A DNA stretch of 32,159 nucleotides from a virus: positions 1-32,159 of IMG/VR virus record IMGVR_UViG_3300035698_003453; one strand, written 5' to 3'. Below, piece by piece: positions 17,319 through 24,087 of the stretch (the first letter of the stretch is position 1; every line of letters begins with the position of its first letter). The notes below the pieces were generated by a model. That model saw only the letters and a list, made by a program, of their open reading frames with translations, was not told the DNA's origin and did not search any database. A program made the position numbers and the translations under genes.

Positions 17319-17921
17319 TTAATCCTCTCCCATGATACTGATAACAGAATCAACAATGGTCGAAGTCTGGTTGTCCGCAGCGTCCCGCATTCCAAGTCTG
17401 GGATGTAATGTAACGCTTTTCAATAAGACAAACATTAGGCTATCCCCCTTAAAAACCAGCCACTTACCCGATTTTGCTTTTCGGATATACCCTTTACCAC
17501 TCTGGAAAACCTCTCTGGCAGATTGTCTCATCATCCCTGCAGGGGTTAAGTTATCCGCTATCGGGATGTTCAGGTACGGCCCCCCGGGTACTCCCTTATA
17601 TGCGTTCTTGGCTTCGACTGTCCCGCCGAATTCCTGGATAGGTGCATACTTGACTTCATCACCACCCGATCCCTGATTGCTGTAAATAGAAGCCTTCAAA
17701 CTTTTGAAATCGTTGCCTGATACGCTTTGTTGGATGGACCGCCGCAATGCCCCCGACCTAACTTTCAAATCTTTAAACTGCTTGACCTCCTTCGCAGCAT
17801 CAAGCACACCTTTTTGGAATATCTTTTTAACCTTCGGGAAATCCCGTTCCGACATAGTCTTGAGATATTCCGCCACTTCATCGGCGTTGCTTACCTTGAC
17901 GCTGAAACCATCTTCGGCCAT
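17319..17921 (-). CDS. HK97 gp10-like head-tail/neck protein
   Basis: About 200 residues from the ATG at 17921, which has GAGG nearby; GTG codons at 17930 are possible but less likely. The sequence resembles the HK97 gp10/tail-component family: a basic helical N-terminus (FPKVKKIFQKGVLDAAKEVKQF), VRSGALRRSI, which is the family's hallmark T/SGxLRxSI, and YAPIQEFGGT (YAxxxEFGT-type). It sits between the connector and tail terminator genes, as in HK97-like phages, and should act in the neck joining head to tail. The start overlaps closely with the connector's stop. Confidence 0.85.
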   Translation of the reverse strand: MAEDGFSVKVSNADEVAEYLKTMSERDFPKVKKIFQKGVLDAAKEVKQFKDLKVRSGALRRSIQQSVSGNDFKSLKASIYSNQGSGGDEVKYAPIQEFGGTVEAKNAYKGVPGGPYLNIPIADNLTPAGMMRQSAREVFQSGKGYIRKAKSGKWLVFKGDSLMFVLLKSVTLHPRLGMRDAADNQTSTIVDSVISIMGED

Positions 17922-17923
17922 TA

Positions 17924-18478
17924 TCACCACCTCAAGGGGTGCATATTCTGGTTTAAAAGCCGCTTAACTTCTTTCAGCAGGCCCAGTGCCGGACGCTGAA
18001 CAGACCCGCCTTCCGTGCTGACTGATTCGGCCCCTATCTGGTCTTTGCTCTGGAACTCGTAAGCCGTCTGCAAAAGAGCCGCCCGATTTAAAGAATCCGG
18101 TACGGTAGAAACTCCGCCCGTATATGTGATATCGACCTTGCAGGTATTGAGGCTTGACAAAAACCGTATCCCATACTCAGTGATCTCATAGTCGTTATGC
18201 TCCGTGTAGGCCTCGGTTGTCTCTGAGATGGTCACAGTGAGCGATGCAATGGACGCGACAGGTGTTGCATCAAGCTTGAGCATATGCGTAGGCTGGGAGC
18301 CGATATAGATAGTCCCGGCGGTACGCGCTTTGCTTTCAAAGAGCCTACCCGTGTATTCCTCAAGCGCGGATGTCACGGAATCCCGTATGATGTTCAATGC
18401 CGGATAATCGGTGATTGCCGCGTCTTCCAGGCTCAATAAGCTCTTTAGATCCGCAAATGAGACGAGTTCAAATGCCAT
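17924..18478 (-). CDS. Head-tail connector protein (gp6-like)
   Basis: A 184-residue protein starting inside the end of the preceding gene. The N-terminal helices (FADLKSLLSLEDAAITDYPALNIIRDSVTSALEEYTGRLFE) and central VDITYTGGVSTVPDSLNRAALLQTAYEF match the gp6/YqbG-like connector family, which forms the ring under the portal. The C-terminus (LGLLKEVKRLLNQNMHPLRW) is helical. Position between capsid-associated genes and the gp10-like gene agrees. Confidence 0.83.
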   Translation of the reverse strand: MAFELVSFADLKSLLSLEDAAITDYPALNIIRDSVTSALEEYTGRLFESKARTAGTIYIGSQPTHMLKLDATPVASIASLTVTISETTEAYTEHNDYEITEYGIRFLSSLNTCKVDITYTGGVSTVPDSLNRAALLQTAYEFQSKDQIGAESVSTEGGSVQRPALGLLKEVKRLLNQNMHPLRW

Positions 18479-18857
18479 TTGTCAGCTCCCAATGGTTTCT
18501 GATGATTCGATAGGGGATGGTGGCCCCGCTTTTCATGATGACAGCCCCGCCCCTGGCTACATTCACGATCTGTTCTTTCCGCCCGGTGGCCTTATCTCTA
18601 ACTTCCAGACCAATCCACTTCACAGGTTTGTCTTTCAACGTGATCTTCTTGTAACTCTTTTCCGGCTTCTCGAATTTCATGTCCTGCTCCGGGATTTCTA
18701 GTTCTGCCGATATCTCGACATTAATGGCTACATCCATATGGTTTACAAATCCATCCGCGAGGTCGTCGTCAATGTCGTATACCTTCCCGGCATCGAATGT
18801 TTTCAGCGTGACCCCATCCTCGCTGCCTTTTGCTGTTTCCGTCATCATGATTCTCAT
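18468..18857 (-). CDS. Small conserved phage head-region protein
   Basis: A 129-residue protein with GGAG about 6 nt upstream of its ATG, overlapping the connector start by 11 nt. The first part (KTFDAGKVYDIDDDLADGFVNHMDVAI) resembles short head-region proteins in which a GxxYDVD...A..L pattern is common. The rest is Lys-rich and then beta-type (GLEVRDKATGRKEQIVNVARGG). No catalytic motif. Probably a minor head or connector-associated protein; function unknown. Confidence 0.7.
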   Translation of the reverse strand: MRIMMTETAKGSEDGVTLKTFDAGKVYDIDDDLADGFVNHMDVAINVEISAELEIPEQDMKFEKPEKSYKKITLKDKPVKWIGLEVRDKATGRKEQIVNVARGGAVIMKSGATIPYRIIRNHWELTNGI

Positions 18858-18931
18858 AGGTTACTCCAGTTGGGAACGAGCGGGCAGGGTAGGAGGATGC
18901 CCCCACCCACTCTGGCCCCAAGGTAAACGGT

Positions 18932-19312
18932 TTAGGCTGCAATGTGACGCAGAGGTCCGAGCATATTCACAAGCCCGTTGACAACAGCATCAGTGGCAAC
19001 GGTGATATAGGCTCGGGTATACCTACCCATCGGATTCGGCACGTTCAGGGTAGAGAGACCCGCCGTGGTCCGACTCACGGTGTAATCATTGCCACTACTG
19101 CCATCATCATCGGTCCATGTGGAATCATCGTCAGAATACTGGCCTTTCATGGTGATCCTGGCCCCGGACCCGAAGGCTCCGCAATTAAGAACGAACGCCC
19201 CGCTATGCCCTGCGGCGTGGTCCTGAGACGCCCCGGCATCGGTCCCCGCTGATACAGATACAGGAGCCAGGCCGACAGCGATGGTGTAATTAGTTTCAAT
19301 GTCCATTTTCAT
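18932..19312 (-). CDS. Putative capsid decoration or head-associated protein
   Basis: A 126-residue protein with AGGAG upstream. It is rich in Gly, Ala, Ser and Thr with predicted beta structure (ARITMKGQYSDDDSTW; YTRAYITVATDAV). It lacks a signal peptide and Cys pairs. It follows the major capsid and secreted fibre-like genes, where decoration or head fibre proteins often lie. The segment YSDDDSTWTDDDG recalls small beta-sandwich virion proteins, but I cannot assign a family. Role inferred from place only. Confidence 0.65.
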   Translation of the reverse strand: MKMDIETNYTIAVGLAPVSVSAGTDAGASQDHAAGHSGAFVLNCGAFGSGARITMKGQYSDDDSTWTDDDGSSGNDYTVSRTTAGLSTLNVPNPMGRYTRAYITVATDAVVNGLVNMLGPLRHIAA

Positions 19313-19408
19313 GATTTCATTCTCCTCTTCTCCCGGTTGAATCGACTGTGAAGCCTGGCCGGGAGTACCAAGCGTTCAGGGATGGCCCCCTATCACAGTC
19401 AAAATGGT

Positions 19409-20113
19409 TTATCCCTTAATGTCCAAAAGAATCTCTGGCGGATCGGAATAAAATGCCAAAGCACCCGCAGCGTTCTCAGTGATTGCAGCGGTAATCTTGA
19501 AAACCAAAACATCCCCAGCCACAAGACCCGTTGCGGTAATTGTGAAATCCTTGTCATAGTAGGTCGCTTTAGCCGCGAAACTCACAGCTGTGGTCGTACA
19601 AAGATCAGACCCAACAGCCCCATTAGCCATCTCATACGCTGAGATATCAAACGTGCTGGCATTGTCCGTCCCCGCACCGGCGAGCTGACAATGGAACCTA
19701 ATCTTGACGTCCCCCGCAGCTACATATTCAGGAGGAAGTATAAACTGGATGTACCCAATAGAGGTCTCGGTCTCACTTACAGATTCCTCGCCTCTCAGGT
19801 TCATAAAATTGGTCCCAAGGTTCAGATAAAAGTCACCTGCGGTTTCACCGACACCCAATGCAGCACCATCAGCAGCCATTACCTGATTAACCGGAATGCC
19901 ATAAGGTTGAAGTACATCCTCCACGAGATTGGTTCTTGCCAGGCCATCATCGAGATAATTCAGCTCCGCCGCCGTGGATGTCACAAGGACGTTGTTTAAA
20001 TACAGAGCTTGGGTTTTAACCCAAGGACTGTTGTAGTCAGCCGCCACCAGGAAGGTGGCAGAAGCCACCAACATCAACCCGGTTACTAAGCTGATCCATC
20101 TTTTCTTATTCAT
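19409..20113 (-). CDS. Signal-peptide-bearing fibre-like protein after capsid gene
   Basis: A 234-residue protein with AAGGAG before the ATG. The N-terminus (MNKKRWISLVTGLMLVASATFLVAADYNS) is a classic Sec signal peptide with likely cleavage after LVAA, about residue 25. The segment VTSTAAELNYLDD (about 49-61) is the T-x-A-E-L-N-x-L-D phrase frequent in tail and head fibre proteins. The remainder is beta-rich (YIQFILPPEYVAAGDVKIRFHCQLAGAG). Between major capsid and head-completion genes, a head fibre is a reasonable guess. The export signal suggests that it may instead be secreted or membrane-processed during infection. Function not established. Confidence 0.75.
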   Translation of the reverse strand: MNKKRWISLVTGLMLVASATFLVAADYNSPWVKTQALYLNNVLVTSTAAELNYLDDGLARTNLVEDVLQPYGIPVNQVMAADGAALGVGETAGDFYLNLGTNFMNLRGEESVSETETSIGYIQFILPPEYVAAGDVKIRFHCQLAGAGTDNASTFDISAYEMANGAVGSDLCTTTAVSFAAKATYYDKDFTITATGLVAGDVLVFKITAAITENAAGALAFYSDPPEILLDIKG

Positions 20114-20143
20114 GGTCGTTCTCCTTCAGCTAGGGTTGACGGT

Positions 20144-21352
20144 TTAAGCGGAAATTTTCACAGGGGCGAATGCTTCAGCCAATGTTACCTGGCCACCAAC
20201 ACGTTTCTTGATAAGAAACCCGGTCTGATCATACTCAGCATATCGCTCGACAAGTCTCTGGACAGTAAGCCCGGCCCGGTCACGGATTTTGTAACCCGCC
20301 ATGAAATCCCCGAACACGATAGGGTAAAGACCTGCCCCGATATCAGGCATACCCTCTGGATTGACAATCGGCTTGCCAAGCAGAAGATTCGGCTCCCCGG
20401 CCTGCACGGACGGTTCCCAAATGTAATCGCCAGTTCCGTTTTTCAGCTTCCTGATAACCGCCTCAGTAGTCGAGTTAAACGCCCAATGACCGTTTCTTCT
20501 GTAGGTCTTTTTGGGGGTATACAAAACATCAATCAGGACATCGACACCGTTGATGGTCGCGTTACTCAGAGAATCCGAGATACCGGAATTGGTAGCAAGC
20601 GCCTGGACTCTGGTATCGGCTGCAACACCGGACGGTGAATCATCCCCGGCGCCTGCCGCAAAACCATCGTCTTCAGCTTCGGCCAGCGCCCGTCCGAAAG
20701 CGTCCGTCATTTCCCCAACGATATTTGCATCTGAATTATCAAGGGTGTTATTGCTGATCAGGGTCAAGGCACGGCAATCGTAAATGGTGATCCTTTCCCC
20801 ACCGGTGCTAAGGTCTTGCTCTGACACCGCGATTGACTGCCGACCCCACGCTACTGTGGGTTTGGACAGCGCCCCGAGAATCACCACATCGCGCCCGGTG
20901 GTCCCCACCTGACAAATGGGCCTCAGTTCTGCGAGGTCAAAAGCGTTCATGATAATGCCACTCTCGAAACTCGGGGGAATCAGGAACCCGCCATCCGCGT
21001 CGGATGTACCACCAAGTGCTCGAACCTCTTCCGGCTCCATCATTTTGCGCCCTGTTTCACCGGCACCGTATCGGAGAAACTTAATGAAAGCAGACTCACG
21101 CAGCTCCGTATCCTCGTCAATCTCTTTGCCGTTCTGATCCATCTTCGGACGGTTCATCTTTTTCTCAAGTTCAGTAATTTCCGTGCGAAGTTCGGTGATG
21201 GTATCATTCGCTTTGTCAACCATCGCACGTGTCTCTGCGGTTGCCTCTCCGCCACGCGCTTCGGCTTCTGAGATCGCTTTGTCGTTGTACTCCTTCAGCG
21301 TCTCAAAAGTCGTTGCGACCTCTTCATGCAGCTTTTTCAGTTCATCGCCCAT
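20144..21352 (-). CDS. Major capsid protein, HK97 fold
   Basis: A 402-residue protein with AAGGAG 8 nt upstream. Residues about 1-70 form a Glu/Lys-rich coiled coil (delta-like scaffold) typical of HK97-type capsids without a separate scaffold gene. Residues about 105-400 match the HK97 capsid family: GGTSDADGGFLIPPSF, TIYDCRALTLISNNTLDNS, FAAGAGDDSPSGV, GHWAFNSTTEAVIRKL, GKPIVNPEGMPDI and IVFGDFMAGYKIRDRAGL. It directly follows the prohead protease, which probably removes the N-terminal domain during maturation. Confidence 0.95.
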   Translation of the reverse strand: MGDELKKLHEEVATTFETLKEYNDKAISEAEARGGEATAETRAMVDKANDTITELRTEITELEKKMNRPKMDQNGKEIDEDTELRESAFIKFLRYGAGETGRKMMEPEEVRALGGTSDADGGFLIPPSFESGIIMNAFDLAELRPICQVGTTGRDVVILGALSKPTVAWGRQSIAVSEQDLSTGGERITIYDCRALTLISNNTLDNSDANIVGEMTDAFGRALAEAEDDGFAAGAGDDSPSGVAADTRVQALATNSGISDSLSNATINGVDVLIDVLYTPKKTYRRNGHWAFNSTTEAVIRKLKNGTGDYIWEPSVQAGEPNLLLGKPIVNPEGMPDIGAGLYPIVFGDFMAGYKIRDRAGLTVQRLVERYAEYDQTGFLIKKRVGGQVTLAEAFAPVKISA

Positions 21353-21353
21353 T

Positions 21354-22370
21354 TTAATTCTCCTTCAACTGTTCCCGTAGTTGTTTTATTTTGGATGTGA
21401 TCTCGATTGTTTCACTCGGCTTGTTCCGTAACAACTTCAAGAACTGAGTGCGCTCTTCATCCGTAAACCCGCCTTCCCTTAATTCATCGCAAAGTGTACT
21501 GACGGCTTTGCTTCTCTGTTCCTGGTGAGCATCCCGAATATTATCAGGAAGCTCGGCCAGTTTGTCTCGTTTCTCAATGGGAAGAACGGCGCCTCTCGCC
21601 AGTGTTCGCAGTTCGTTTAGTGTTAAGGATGTATCTTGTGCGATTGCGGCAAGATCCCCTTTGCTATATTCATAAAGACTTTTTACAAGCTCGTTATCTG
21701 TTGGGATGGTTCTGGAGTCTTGTGCGATGTATTCCTTGGCCCATGCCACATACGCCTTCCCGAAATCCTGTGTGGCTGATCGGATGAGCTGCAAATCCGG
21801 GCCCTCCATTCTCCACCATACTTCACTGAGAGTTTGCCCCAGGGAATCGAGTAACATCCACCCCCGTTGCGATAATTCATTCTGGTCAACCGTATCATTG
21901 AAATTCTCGGCACGGATGGACACTATTTTTGCGGCTTCGTTCGCGGGGAAGATTACAGGAGAAGCCTCAAGCACCCGTACTTCAGAGATAACCCTAACTC
22001 CATCTTTAATTTCATCCTGCACAACATTGAATCCGAATGACATGGCATCTACGTCACCGGCCTTCAAATGAGCGTATGCCTCACGCCCTGCGTTCGTTTC
22101 AAGATTTAACTTACCGGAAACAAACGGACCATAATTATCTTCTCTGCATTCCGTAATGTGTCCCGCCAACAGTTCATGGTTCCACATTAATTTTATCTTC
22201 CCAGCTGCCCCACGTTCCTCGAATGTTTTCTTGAAAGATCCTGGTAGGAATGTGGAATTATATGAGTCGATGCTTGAAAATTTAGTCAAATATCCATCAA
22301 TTATGCCATTATCATTTACGTTCCTTATTTCCCCAACGGCCCTAATCTCCATTTTTTCATCTTTATCCAT
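21354..22370 (-). CDS. Prohead protease, HK97 family, with helical C-terminal extension
   Basis: A 338-residue serine protease of the phage head maturation family. Residues 1-150 hold the core: EIRAVGEIRN, IDGYLTKFSSIDSY, catalytic His in MWNHE (H65) and catalytic Ser in DAMSFGF (S111), with an acidic residue in LEASP (E135) as a possible third member. Residues about 155-338 are a helical, charged extension that may act as scaffold or be autoproteolysed. The core family is usually about 150-200 residues, so the extension is long. AGGAG precedes the ATG, just downstream of the homing endonuclease's terminator. It lies directly upstream of the capsid gene. Confidence 0.92.
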   Translation of the reverse strand: MDKDEKMEIRAVGEIRNVNDNGIIDGYLTKFSSIDSYNSTFLPGSFKKTFEERGAAGKIKLMWNHELLAGHITECREDNYGPFVSGKLNLETNAGREAYAHLKAGDVDAMSFGFNVVQDEIKDGVRVISEVRVLEASPVIFPANEAAKIVSIRAENFNDTVDQNELSQRGWMLLDSLGQTLSEVWWRMEGPDLQLIRSATQDFGKAYVAWAKEYIAQDSRTIPTDNELVKSLYEYSKGDLAAIAQDTSLTLNELRTLARGAVLPIEKRDKLAELPDNIRDAHQEQRSKAVSTLCDELREGGFTDEERTQFLKLLRNKPSETIEITSKIKQLREQLKEN

Positions 22371-22391
22371 TATTAATTCTCCTTATCGAAT

Positions 22392-22432
22392 AAAAAAGGA
22401 CAATATCAGTGATATCGGCACCGATATTGCCC
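22392..22432 (-). terminator. Rho-independent terminator after the HNH gene
   Basis: On the minus strand GGGCAATATC (22432-22423) pairs with GATATTGTCC (22407-22398) over 10 bp including one G-U pair. It is followed at once by TTTTTT (22397-22392). This is a textbook intrinsic terminator placed between the homing endonuclease stop and the prohead protease start, in the middle of the head operon. Confidence 0.8.
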
Positions 22433-22492
22433 TTATATTATTCTTTATCCCCTGCCTAAAATGATCAGTTCAAGACAAGTCCTATTTACGGT

Positions 22493-23047
22493 TTATATGG
22501 CCGTTTTTGCTTTTTTTATCATCCCTCGATGTAGCTTCATGTGGCAGCTATGACATAATGTAGCGATGTCATGCGGGGCACATTTCTTTTTTCCATTTTT
22601 ATGGTGTGCAGACAATATTACCCCGAATAACTTCAAACACATCATTTGAGTTATCCCGCAAAATTCACAAGCGCCCTTTTTAATATCACGTATATATTCT
22701 CTATCTCCCCAAATGTGGCAATATCCATCTTTGCTTACCTCACCATTTTTTTGAGCGGCCTCTAGTCGTAAAAGTGATAGCTTATATTTAGTTTCTTCAG
22801 AATATTTTTTGCCTGTCTGTGACTTAGATATGTTCGCTTTATGTTCTTCTGACAGATGTTTTCCTGCGTGCGCTTTAGATAATTTTAATTTAGTTTCTTC
22901 AGAACATGGAACACCACGCCCATTATGTCCTGATACAAACAACCTGGCAACGCCCTTATAAATTGTGACCCTCTCTCCACACCCGCAGGCACATAAAGGT
23001 ATCCCTTGACCTTCTTCATCAGATAATGGTATTGATTTTTTGTCCAT
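22493..23047 (-). CDS. NUMOD3-HNH homing endonuclease
   Basis: A 184-residue protein. The ATG at 23047 follows GGAGAT; the open frame continues 5' only through the leader and promoter. Residues 15-45 have a Cys-rich finger (CACGCGERV plus H41). Residues 48-95 contain tandem NUMOD3 modules ([41 protein letters not shown]) that bind DNA. Residues 125-175 form an HNH nuclease with CEFC, SAHHKNG and [10 protein letters not shown]. It sits between the Gly/Lys-rich mini-gene and prohead protease with its own promoter, hairpin leader and terminator: a self-contained selfish gene inside the head operon. Its target is probably a nearby head gene in related phages (inference). Confidence 0.92.
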   Translation of the reverse strand: MDKKSIPLSDEEGQGIPLCACGCGERVTIYKGVARLFVSGHNGRGVPCSEETKLKLSKAHAGKHLSEEHKANISKSQTGKKYSEETKYKLSLLRLEAAQKNGEVSKDGYCHIWGDREYIRDIKKGACEFCGITQMMCLKLFGVILSAHHKNGKKKCAPHDIATLCHSCHMKLHRGMIKKAKTAI

Positions 23048-23082
23048 GGCTTCATATCTCCAATATATGAGGTTGTCGATTA

Positions 23083-23116
23083 GAAACGGTGGGAGGCTCA
23101 ATCCTCGCGCCGTTTC
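23083..23116 (-). promoter_or_regulatory. 5' leader hairpin of the NUMOD3-HNH gene
   Basis: On the minus strand GAAACGG and CCGTTTC pair, with an inner GAGG/CCTC helix and a 6-nt loop, 34 nt in all. The outer arms, total length and 35-nt distance to the ATG equal those of the hairpin before the HNH-AP2 gene (1188-1221), while inner bases differ in a way that mostly preserves pairing. The predicted transcription start is at the hairpin's 5' foot. Confidence 0.7.
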
Positions 23117-23121
23117 GTTAT

Positions 23122-23150
23122 TATATAGCATAGTTGCGACCATTTATCAA
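23122..23150 (-). promoter_or_regulatory. Sigma70-type promoter of the NUMOD3-HNH gene
   Basis: TTGATA (23150-23145) and TATATA (23127-23122) have a 17-bp spacer on the minus strand; TATAAT two bases further is an alternative -10. The run AAAGGCTTGA containing the -35 box is also present at the other homing endonuclease promoter (1226-1254). Confidence 0.62.
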
Positions 23151-23155
23151 GCCTT

Positions 23156-23227
23156 TTAATTTAAACTAACTTCCCATGTCATTGCCCAGAACTCACAATA
23201 TAATGAAAACACTTCCGTTGATTTCAT
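23156..23227 (-). CDS. Possible 23-residue peptide
   Basis: An ATG with GGAAG about 7 nt upstream opens a 23-codon frame (MKSTEVFSLYCEFW...) that ends right before the homing endonuclease promoter. It follows the Gly/Lys-rich gene by 22 nt. It may be a genuine mini-gene, or the remains of a gene cut off by insertion of the endonuclease cassette, or chance. There is no independent support. Confidence 0.25.
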   Translation of the reverse strand: MKSTEVFSLYCEFWAMTWEVSLN

Positions 23228-23249
23228 TGAATTTCTTCCGCCTGATCGT

Positions 23250-23375
23250 TTAGCAATTCCCTTTCTTGCCGCCTGTTTTCTTGCCTGACCCGGATCCAGT
23301 TCCTCGACCCTTGCCGCCGCCGTGACCATCTTTCGCGCCGTTTCCCTTTGGCCCTTTGGCATTCTTTTTTGGCAT
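23250..23375 (-). CDS. Gly/Lys-rich mini-protein (41 aa)
   Basis: A 41-residue protein starting at the ATG at 23375, with an excellent AAAGGAG 8 nt upstream. Sequence MPKKNAKGPKGNGAKDGHGGG followed by Gly/Ser/Lys repeats and a final Cys. Similar tiny Gly-rich basic proteins occur beside portal and capsid genes in many phages, but their role is unknown; disorder and nucleic-acid binding are plausible. A different frame begins at 23362 within it but has no ribosome site. It lies 13 nt after the head morphogenesis stop. Confidence 0.7.
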   Translation of the reverse strand: MPKKNAKGPKGNGAKDGHGGGKGRGTGSGSGKKTGGKKGNC

Positions 23376-23388
23376 GTCAGTTACTCCT

Positions 23389-24087
23389 TTATTCCAGCGT
23401 GCCGTAAATCGAACACCGGCAGTTGATTCTAGAGCCAGCCGAAAGTATCGGGTCCAATGGGTATAAAGCATTATTTGAAAACCGCTCCCTGACTCCCACC
23501 TTTTCACCGTTCATTTTAGCGTGAGCGTCACGAACGTGGGAATCCTCGGCTGTGGCCCAGACTTTAAATTTTGCCCCCGCCATATCCAGGCTAACGAATT
23601 GCCCAAGCGAACTTCCCGCACCACAAACGGTCCTGGCGATTCTCAACGCCCGCATTGGTGAAAAAACCCCAGCGTCGATAAGCAGAGTTTGAATCTCCGC
23701 AGTGGTTGCACCTTCAGAAACAACTTTAGCCATCTTCGCTTCTATTTGCCTGATCGTCGATTCCTGAATATCCGTTAATTCTCGCAAGATATCCATCTCT
23801 GCATCAATCGCCGCTTGCAGATCGTCAGACACTTCCCTTTTTTCGATAACGATATTCCGCCCAAAATACAGCCCGGCCTCCATGTACGAATCATAGATAG
23901 CTTCCTGAAAGTCGTCATCGAACAGACGGATAATACCCTTCATGGACTGGCCGTCCCCAGCGTCCATGCTTTTGAATAGCATGTCCTGTTGATCTTGTAA
24001 GATTGATTCGTACACTTTCGCCTGCTTCTCCGCCATCTGATCTTTTATTTTAGCATCCTCAACTGCCGATCTTCGCTCTGTTGCCAA
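23389..24087 (-). CDS. Head morphogenesis protein, Mu F/SPP1 gp7-like
   Basis: About 232 residues if read from a TTG at 24087. The C-terminal domain (about 170-230) is the Mu F/SPP1 gp7 signature: FKVWATAEDSHVRDAHAKMNGEKV, PLDPILSAGSRINCRCSI. The N-terminal half is helical and acidic (KQAKVYESILQDQQDMLF). It is a minor head protein that acts with portal in assembly and DNA ejection in related phages. There is no ATG or convincing Shine-Dalgarno near the proposed start. The frame is open upstream to 24117 and can be entered from the portal gene by a -1 slip on the A9 run. It may therefore be made only, or mainly, as a portal fusion of about 637 residues. Confidence 0.85.
   Translation of the reverse strand: MATERRSAVEDAKIKDQMAEKQAKVYESILQDQQDMLFKSMDAGDGQSMKGIIRLFDDDFQEAIYDSYMEAGLYFGRNIVIEKREVSDDLQAAIDAEMDILRELTDIQESTIRQIEAKMAKVVSEGATTAEIQTLLIDAGVFSPMRALRIARTVCGAGSSLGQFVSLDMAGAKFKVWATAEDSHVRDAHAKMNGEKVGVRERFSNNALYPLDPILSAGSRINCRCSIYGTLE

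Noticed and set aside
19344-19400. Inverted arms GACTGTG/CACAGTC between two head genes as a terminator
   Set aside because: The loop is 43 nt and there is no U run on the relevant strand; probably chance or weak structure.
406-23047. Group I or II introns hosting the endonucleases
   Set aside because: Both nuclease genes lie between complete genes, with no split exons and no intron-like conserved cores seen.
23156-23362. 68-codon frame overlapping the Gly/Lys-rich mini-gene
   Set aside because: No ribosome site at 23362, and the overlapping 41-residue frame has a near-perfect AAAGGAG; only the last 23 codons have a plausible own start.
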